Shown: positions 56,466 through 64,000 of the stretch, piece after piece
Layout: the number at the start of each line of letters is the position of its first letter
Position numbering within the stretch: the first letter of the stretch is position 1
Origin: Chrysopilus asiliformis
Lineage: Eukaryota; Arthropoda; Insecta; Diptera; Rhagionidae
DNA length: 64,000 bases
Assembly: GCA_964034945.1 (NCBI GenBank)
Contig: OZ035962.1
Location: 103,046,784 to 103,110,783, forward strand
Reading direction: 5' to 3'
Notes under the pieces: generated by a model
Told to the model about the DNA's origin: nothing
Databases searched by the model: none
The model's input: the letters and a program-made list of their open reading frames with translations, nothing else
Position numbers and translations under genes: made by a program

Positions 56466-58221
56466 GAGAGGAAGAGAAAAACCTTTTCAAATTTTGTGAG
56501 CTACGACCTTATTAGAAAATGCAGTGTGCACTTTTCATCATATCCTTACTGTAAGTTCAACCTCTTTTCTTTCGTGACCGCCTATTTAGATATTTTGAGT
56601 TATAAAAGGTTCTGCTATCCCCTTATCCACCTTTGGCAGCAGAACTGTTACTGCGGGTTACACAAAACTTTTAGCTGCGAGTTAGTAGGCTAGTTTTGTT
56701 TGAAATTCGCCCGCTAACTCGATTTAGTGGTCGACAAAAACTCCGTGAAACCCACCATAAGTTTATGATTAAATTTTAAAATTGTCTCTGACTCTGCGCC
56801 GCAGGCGAATTTTTTAAAAAGTAGATTTTTTATAAATTGCCTTTACTATATTTTTTTTTGGATTGGAATTTTCGAGCGTCGTGGCCATTCTAAAAATGTT
56901 AGGTGACCCATAGATTGGAAAACAGTGCTGTAAGTGAACTTTTGCTCTATATTATTTGTGGTTGCAATGTCGACAAATTTTTTTGAAACTTCTTCAAGAA
57001 GCTAATCTTTACAAAAATACAATATTGAGGAAAAATAATTCACCTCTAGTCCTAAGACTTACTAAAATGTTTAAGTAGCTAGAGGCTCTTTCGCTTCTGA
57101 TTAATTAGTAGTCCTAGCCAACCCTACAGGTCGGTATCGGGAACTATTCAGCCTCGGGCATCACAACAAAACTAAAAAAATCTTGGGCTGATATTAAAAT
57201 TGCACTAATGTTTCACGCAGAAGCAGGCAAGGTAATAAAAGAGGCGGAAAATTTTTACTTCAAACTTCCGCCCAGAAAGTTTCGTTCAAATCGGTTTAGT
57301 GGTTTTATCATAATAGATAATAATTTGCCATTTTTCGGCTATGTAGATGCGAAAATCAATTATGGACCACTTTGGAAATTCTCAGTATGGACTTGCAGAG
57401 AAAATCTTTTCGTACACCAAATTTGGTTATAACTAACAGCCTTATTCTAGCTACGGTCACTAGTCACAACTCGGTCACAAGAGCCTCAAATTCTATGGAC
57501 TTGTGACTTGTGACTTAAGTATCACAACGCCAGAATACGGCTGTAAATCTTATAAAATCACGCTACCAAATCGAATTCTTAAAATCGATTTTCATTTGGT
57601 TTATGGCATATTTATTACACCAAAGGGTTCAGAGAGTGAAAAAAAAAACTTAAGATTTCATTGTTTTCAATTTTAATTTAGGATAAAAATAGCTTCAACA
57701 ACATTCAACACACATTAACAAAAAAAAATCGAAGCTAGAAATAAGATTAATGTGTGATTTGTTATAATTGCCGTTTTTCAAACATTTCACGAAAATATTA
57801 TTTGATACGGTTTTAAATTGAACATATCAGTGATTGTTAAAAAGGAGGCATGTGACGTTAAAATATAATGGTATAAGCTATCGTAATTGTAAAGTTTCAT
57901 GTCTGACCATCAATTTCTTGTGTTTACTTTACTATCTCACTATTATTGATCCAAAATTTCTATTTCTATTCTTAGTTATATTACAATATTATTATGCACA
58001 CTATTCTTATTTGCCTTGTGCTTTTTAGCTAGAAGGGATGGTCTCCTTTTCCAATACATAATTATAGCTAACTCATAGAATATACATACTTCATGTTGTA
58101 TAGATTGTGTGAAGCAAGCATAGCTCTTACGGCTATAAACTTACATACATACATTATACAAGGCGAAACATGGATTAGCATTTCTCATTAATGCAGACTG
58201 AAGCTTAATTGGGACTCACCA
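56466..58221. other. Gene-free stretch with interspersed repeat fragments
   Basis: Around 57,240-57,310 is a repeat-like segment (TTTCGTTCAAATCGGTTTAG). A short duplicated GACTTGTGACTTGTGACTT lies near 57,500. No supported exon. Confidence 0.35.
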
Positions 58222-58650
58222 GCCCGACCATGCTTAGGACAGTGTCCGACCATCCCACAATTAGTTTCCCTTATAATGCCACCCCCAAAGTATAACCTCA
58301 TATTCTTATTACCACCAGTAGTTGTGTCCTCCATTTCATGTACTGTACTCCAACCCTTGTTCGTTACGAATCCCTTACCGCCATCTTCTTCAATTTAAAC
58401 TCATCCCAAACCGTACTCGCAACTACTCCCATCTACTGATATCCGATGTAAGCAACCCGAAATTTCCACTATACAACAACTACCGGGTTTATAAATAGGA
58501 AGCGGGATAGTGGCATAGAACTGACAGTGGATGTGGCTGGATGTCGGAAGGGTTTCTGAAGATATTCGAAACGGAATGAGTTGATCCATACCTCTGGAGA
58601 AGTTCTCATTCAGTTTAAATTCTACAATTCTCATTTGCAGGAGGTACAAG
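58222..58650 (-). other. Unassigned minus-strand reading frame ending at a good splice donor
   Basis: One frame continues for ~140 codons, broken only by two stops near 58,395-58,403, and ends at GGGCTG|gtgagt. Its last part reads LYFGGGIIRETNCGMVGHCP followed by KHGRAG. GC content is higher than the flanks. No family recognised, the 5' acceptor is poor, and a plus-strand frame (58,581-58,802) overlaps part of it. It may be a decayed exon or coincidence. Confidence 0.2.
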
Positions 58651-59485
58651 TGGCGACCGACGGTCTTATTTTACACTCAGAAAATGATTGGGTTATATGC
58701 GATCGGGTGGATGGATCCAGGCGAAAAGATATTTTAGTTAGATTTGGAACAATTGGGGTGGTCGGATGGCCAAAACAACCACCCAGATCACCGTCACTAT
58801 AATTCTATGGCCAATCCCAACACCACCACCACCCCGGCCGACATCATCTCCTCCTGGGCTTCCTTCTATGTCGTTCAATGTTTGAATGTTGTTATGCATA
58901 AATTAGAATTAATGCAGACGTCCGAATCGCAAATTCAACTAAATTAAATTGCATATTATGTCTATGATGTTACTAGTATATGTATGTGTATGCATATATT
59001 GTATATCTATGACTTTTAGATTTTCAATTTACACACATATATACGCAACACATATCCATCTTATTTCTGTTCAAAACTTTCAAATGTGTTAATATTTTAT
59101 ATTGCTATATAAGCTATACTTCATAGATTAAGATAAAATTATTACCATTCAACTGTATTCACAAATATTCATTTACTTAATTTACGAATTCAATTTTTTT
59201 TTTAAATCGCGATTTTCAATCAATATTTCAAATCCAATTTTTCACAAGCAAAATTTATTCAGCATGATTTTAGATCTCGATCAGACAAAAATTGCGATTT
59301 TTTTCATGACTTGTCATTTAAATAACGTTTGCAGACATATTTTTTCCAAGCATTTTGGTCCAAGACATCAGAAAAATTCTGACAAATGCTTTTTTCTGAC
59401 AAATGCTTTTTCCACGGAACAAATCCCAATTTATATTTAATCGAGACGAAGTTTGAATAAAATATTTTTTGCATCCATTTTTTGT
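58651..59485. other. Gene-free stretch
   Basis: A C-rich segment at 58,790-58,870 (CACCACCACCACCCC) is surrounded by AT-rich DNA. No splice-supported exon on either strand. Confidence 0.35.
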
Positions 59486-59975
59486 ATCTAGCTGTCGAAT
59501 TTAACATACAGTACCAGGAAGACCGAGCCATGCTCGGCGAGCTCAAAATCCTACTTTTGGTGATTTTTTGGGGAAAAACTAAATTCACATTATCTTTACA
59601 GAGCTTTTCCAGAGTTTTTAAATTCTCGACCTAGAAAGCTAGAACTAAAACTAACGCGCGATAACAAAATTTCATAGAAATCGGTTGAGTGGTTATTGAG
59701 TAATCGCTGTCACCGATTTTTGAAACCTTTTGAGACACCAGGTGAGGGTTATCGAGGGGAGGCAAAAGTCAGGTTTGTAGTAGAAAAATCGAAAGCCCCT
59801 AGCCCCCTTAGTAATACTGTAAAGTTTCATTAAGATCGGACCACCCAATTTGAAGATACCAGGCGAGGGGTATCGAGGGGGAATAAAGTTTCGTGAAAAT
59901 CGTTAGGCGGGTTTTCGAGATCGTGTGTGCAGACAGACTGACAGACATTCCTCGTATTATATTATAGGATTAATA
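59486..59975 (-). mobile_element. Helitron-like or related interspersed element, ends uncertain
   Basis: Contains the hairpin CCGAGC-CAT-GCTCGG near 59,521-59,538, the GAGTAATCGCTGTCACCGAT segment also present at 37,750, and a CAGACAGACTGACAGACA microsatellite near 59,930, then TATAATATAATACGAGG read on the minus strand as a plausible 5' start. Read in reverse, the order microsatellite, body, terminal hairpin resembles the other Helitrons here. Exact ends not fixed. Confidence 0.4.
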
Positions 59976-60477
59976 CGAAACTACTGTAAAAAGTTCCGGG
60001 ACATGAGTTTTTTTTTTGAAGAAATTCATGCTGGAGGGACACAGTTTTCAAAAAACTACGCCGCAGGCGAACACTTTTGGATTTTGGCAGTCCTTCCATT
60101 TTCGTCCCGGAATTTTTTTTCCCGGAAACACATACCTAAATTAATGGCTGTACCTCGGCAAATCTGGGACGTGCGGTTTCCATGCTTACTTAAAATACTC
60201 AAACCTCTCGATAACTCGAAAAATTTTTATCCCCTTGAACTTTCCTATCTTACTCCATGTTATTTTATCTCGATAACTCGAGAGTAACGCTCGATAAATC
60301 GAAGTTTTGCAAATTTTTGGATAACTAGTCGGAGCTTTAAGTTTCTACCCAGAAACTACAGTTGTTTAAAGAAACTTCGATTAATCGAATACAAATAGTC
60401 TGAACTTGAATAAATCGACAATTCGGAAGTAATTAAAGGATCAGGTGCATTTAAACTTAGTGATAAATATGATAAAA

Positions 60478-60640
60478 CTAGAATTTGGACCCGGCTTCGC
60501 CCGGCTAAAAGCGTGAACAGAAAAAAAACTTAGGAAAACTAAATTCATTTGGTTAAAAATTAGGTAGCCTGCATGCTGTTCGTTAGTTTTTTCTCTTCGG
60601 AAAATGATTAACCCATTCGGTATTTTGATGCCATATGGCA
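60478..60640 (-). mobile_element. Helitron 3' terminus, minus strand
   Basis: Read on the minus strand: hairpin GCCGGGC-GAA-GCCGGGT, ten bases, then CTAG (60,478-60,481) and host T, the canonical Helitron 3' end. The body extends to higher coordinates but its 5' end was not found. It lies 0.46 kb before the satellite array. Confidence 0.6.
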
Positions 60641-60940
60641 ACGCAGTTAAAAATTTGAATTGACTTATTATTTATTTATTTTCAACACTCTATTCTCATT
60701 TAGTGCACCTTTAAGTGCATTTGTCACCAAATTTTGATTTTTTGAGTAAAAAGCTGGACTACAGTGGACGTATTTGTAAAACATAAAAAAAAAAATTTCT
60801 TTTTTTTTTGTTTTAAATGAATACTGATAGCGTAAACATCATTAATTTGTATAGAGAGTATTTTTAACACCCATAGAAAAAAACATGTACCGAACGGGTT
60901 AACAAACTAACAAAAAATTCCAGCACTTGCATTCGGTATT

Positions 60941-63900
60941 ACTTTACCCCCCTCCGCTTACTCTCCTACCTATCGGGCTACTTTTTAATGGGTCTGTGTT
61001 GGGCTGGATCCCCGACGAACATCTATGCCAAATTTCAGGCCAATCGGTTCAGTAGTTTCCCCGCGAAAGGGTAACATAGAGGAAGAGCTAAATTTCGAGA
61101 TAACTTTACCCCTCCCCTTACTCCCCCCACCTATCGGGCTACTTTTTAATGGGTCTGTGTTGGGGCTGGACCCTCGACGAACATCTATGCGAAATTTCAG
61201 GCCTATCGGTTAAGTAGTTTCCCCGCGAAAGAGTAACATAGCGCAAAAACTAAGTTTCGAGATACTCTACTCCCTCCCCTTACTCCCCACCTCTCGGGTT
61301 ACTTTTTAATGGATCTATGTTGGGGCTGGAGCCCCGACAAATATCTATGACAAATTTCACGCCAATCGGTTCAGTAGTTTCCCCGCGAAAGAGTAACATA
61401 GAGGAAAAGCTAAGTTTCGAGATCACTTTACCCCCTCCCCTTACTCCCCCCACCTATCGGGCTACTTTTTAATGGATCTGTGTTGGGGCTGGACCCTCGA
61501 CGAACATCTATGCCAAATTTCAGGCCTATCGGTTAAGTAGTTTCCCCGCGAAAGAGTAACATAGAGGAAGAGCTAAGTTTCGAGATCACTTTACCCCCTC
61601 CCCTTACTCCCCCCACCTATCGGGCTACTTTTTAATGGGTCTGTGTTGGGGCTGGACCCTCGACGAACATCTATGCGAAATTTCAGGCCTATCGGTTAAG
61701 TAGTTTCCCCGCGAAAGAGTAACATAGCGCAAAAACTAAGTTTCGAGATACTCTACTCCCTCCCCTTACTCCCCACCTCTCGGGTTACTTTTTAATGGAT
61801 CTATGTTGGGGCTGGAGCCCCGACAAATATCTATGACAAATTTCACGCCAATCGGTTCAGTAGTTTCCCCGCGAAAGAGTAACATAGAGGAAAAGCTAAG
61901 TTTCGAGATCACTTTACCCCCTCCCCTTACTCCCCCCACCTATCGGGCTACTTTTTAATGGATCTGTGTTGGGGCTGGACCCTCGACGAACATCTATGCC
62001 AAATTTCAGGCCTATCGGTTAAGTAGTTTCCCCGCGAAAGAGTAACATAGAGGAAGAGCTAAGTTTCGAGATCACTTTACCCCCTCCCCTTACTCCCCCT
62101 ACCGTTCGGGCTACTTTCTAATGAGTCTGTGTTGGTGCTGAACCCCCGACGAACATCTGTGCCAAATTTCAGGCCAATCGGTTAAGTAGTTTCCCCGCGA
62201 AAGAGTAACATAGCGCAAAAACTAAGTTTCGAAATCACTTTACCCCCTCCCCTTACTCCCCCAACCTATCGGGTTACTTTTTAATGGGTCTATGTTGGTG
62301 CTGGATCCCCGAGGAACATCTATGCCAAATTTCAGGCCAATTGGTTCAGTAGTTTCCTCGCGAAAGAGTAACATAGCGCAAAAACTAAGTTTCGAAATCA
62401 CTTTACCCCCGACGAACATCTATGCCGAATTTCAGGCCAATCGGTTCAGTAGTTTCCTCGCGAAAGAGTAACATAGCGCAAAAACCAAGTTTCGAAATCA
62501 CTTTACCCCCTCCCCTTACTCCCCCAACCTCTCGGGCTACTTCTTTATGGGTGTGTGTTGGGGCTGAGCCCCCGACAAATATCTGTGCCAAATTTCAGGC
62601 CAATCGGTTAAGTAGTTTCCCCGCAAAAGGGTAACATAACGCAAAAACTAAGTTTCGAAATCACTTTACCCCCTCCCCTTACTCCCCCCACCTCTCGGGC
62701 TACTTTTTAATGAGTCTGTGTTGGTGCTGGACCCCCGACGAACATCTATGCCAAATTTCAGGCCAATCGGTTCAGTAGTTTCCTCGCGAAAGAGTAATAT
62801 AGCGCAAAAACTAAGTTTCGAAATCACTTTACCCCCTCCCCTTACTCCCCCCACCTATCGGGCTGCTTTTTAATGGGTCTATGTTGGTGCTGGACCCGCG
62901 ACGAACATCTATGCCAAATTTCAGGCCAATTGGTTCAGTAGTTTCCTCGCGAAAGAGTAACATAGCGCAAAAACTAAGTTTCGAAATCACTTTACCCCCG
63001 ACGAACATCTATGCCGAATTTCAGGCCAATCGGTTCAGTAGTTTGCTCGCGAAAGAGTAACATAGCGCAAAAACCAAGTTTCGAAATCACTTTACCCCCT
63101 CCCCTTACTCCCCCAACCTCTCGGGCTACTTCTTTATGGGTGTGTGTTGGGGCTGAGCCCCCGACAAATATCTGTGCCAAATTTCAGGCCAATCGGTTAA
63201 GTAGTTTCCCCGCAAAAGAGTAACATAACGCAAAAACTAAGTTTCGAAATCACTTTACCCCCTCCCCTTACTCCCCCACCTCTCGGGCTACTTTTTAATG
63301 AGTCTGTGTTGGTGCTGGACCCCCGACGAACATCTATGCCAAATTTCAGGCCAATCGGTTAAGTAGTTTCCCCGCAAAAGGGTAACATAACGCAAAAACT
63401 AAGTTTCGAAATCACTTTACCCCCTCCCCTTACTCCCCCCACCTATCGGGCTACTTTTTAATGGGTCTGTGTTGGGGCTGAGGCCCCGACAAACATCTGT
63501 GCCAAATTTCAGGCCAATCGGTTAAGTAGTTTCCCCGCAAAAGAGTAACATAACGCAAAAACTAAGTTTCGAAATCACTTTACCCCCTCTATGCCGAATT
63601 TCAGGCCAATCGGTTCAGTAGTTTCCCCGCGAAAGAGTAACATAGCGCAAAAACTAAGTTTCGAAATCACTTTACCCCCTCCCCTTACTCCCCCAACCTC
63701 TCGGGCTACTTTTTAATGCGTCTATGTTGGTGCTGGATCCCCGACGAACATCTATGCCGAATTTCAGGCCAATCGGTTCAGTAGTTTCCCCGCGAAAGAG
63801 TTACATAGCGCAAAAACTAAGTTTCGAAATCACTTTACCCCCTCCCCTTACTCCCCCCACCTGTCGGGCTACTTTTTAATGAGTCTATGTTGGTGCTGGA

Positions 63901-64000
63901 CCCTCGACGAACATCTATGCCAAATTTCAGGCCAATCGGTTCAGTAGTTTCCCCGCGAAAGAGTAACATAGCGCAAAAACTAAGTTTCGAAATCACTTTA
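60941..64000 (-). repeat. ~163-bp satellite array, about 20 units, running off the window
   Basis: The word ATCTATGCC (or variants) recurs with spacings of 160-164 bp, with three shortened units of ~94-100 bp near 62,318-62,418, 62,907-63,007 and 63,495-63,589. Units share AATCGGTTCAGTAGTTTCCC and CCCCTCCCCTTACTCCCC. The unit is the reverse complement of the body of the Helitrons at 11,531-11,995 and 23,961-24,286, including the CCAACAyAG ... AAAAGTArC part. No proteins: the open frames found here are phase-shifted copies of one repeat translation. Confidence 0.92.

Noticed and set aside
60941..64000. Several overlapping open frames of 60-70 codons with similar peptides
   Set aside because: They are the same repeat unit translated in different copies and strands; they start and stop with the repeat period and are not proteins.
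1..64000. tRNA genes, rRNA genes and bacterial-type operons
   Set aside because: No B-box-like GGTTCRANTCC with a matching acceptor stem was found, no rRNA signature words were seen, and all supported genes are spliced.

Overview
The window is eukaryotic nuclear DNA, most likely from an insect and probably a fly. It is strongly AT-rich, its genes are split by GT-AG introns, and about half of what can be recognised is transposon sequence. There are no operons, ribosome binding sites, CRISPR arrays, rRNA genes or recognisable tRNAs. Two genes could be assembled exon by exon with all reading-frame phases agreeing. On the plus strand (9,937-18,398), seven exons encode a 514-residue UNC93-like membrane protein of the major facilitator fold. 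On the minus strand (38,752 down to 23,251), eight exons encode the C-terminal 703 residues of a class-6 POU homeodomain transcription factor, recognised as pdm3. Its 5' exons were not found and probably lie beyond the right edge. The genes are tail to tail, and no functional link between them is visible.

Layout: 1-9.9 kb is gene-free, with DINE-1-like elements, Helitron pieces, a GC-rich hairpin cluster and MITEs. 9.9-18.4 kb is the UNC93-like gene, with MITEs and a Helitron in its introns. 18.6-21.7 kb is a stack of DNA transposons, several with readable target-site duplications: one hAT-like element and two Harbinger-type MITEs among them. 21.8-38.8 kb is the pdm3 3' region. Its introns hold a 122-bp tandem array, a 101-bp-arm palindrome, a nested MITE and hAT remains. 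38.8-60.9 kb has no supported exon and may be the large upstream intron or flank of pdm3. It holds a rearranged LTR element made of three LTRs, the 3' end of a non-LTR element, an internally deleted mariner, and more DINE-1-like copies. 60.94-64.0 kb is a ~163-bp satellite that runs off the window.

The most interesting thread is Helitron biology. Short elements with TC...CTRR ends and a 3' hairpin carry one to two-and-a-half copies of a unit that is tandemly amplified into the ~3-kb satellite at the right edge, where two higher-order repeats are readable. A second Helitron-like family has amplified a different 122-bp core inside a pdm3 intron. A third family has the layout of Drosophila DINE-1: 13-bp subterminal inverted repeats, a GTCC/GTCT microsatellite core and a 3' stem-loop. 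I did not find an undescribed protein-coding system. The candidates for novelty are repeat structures.
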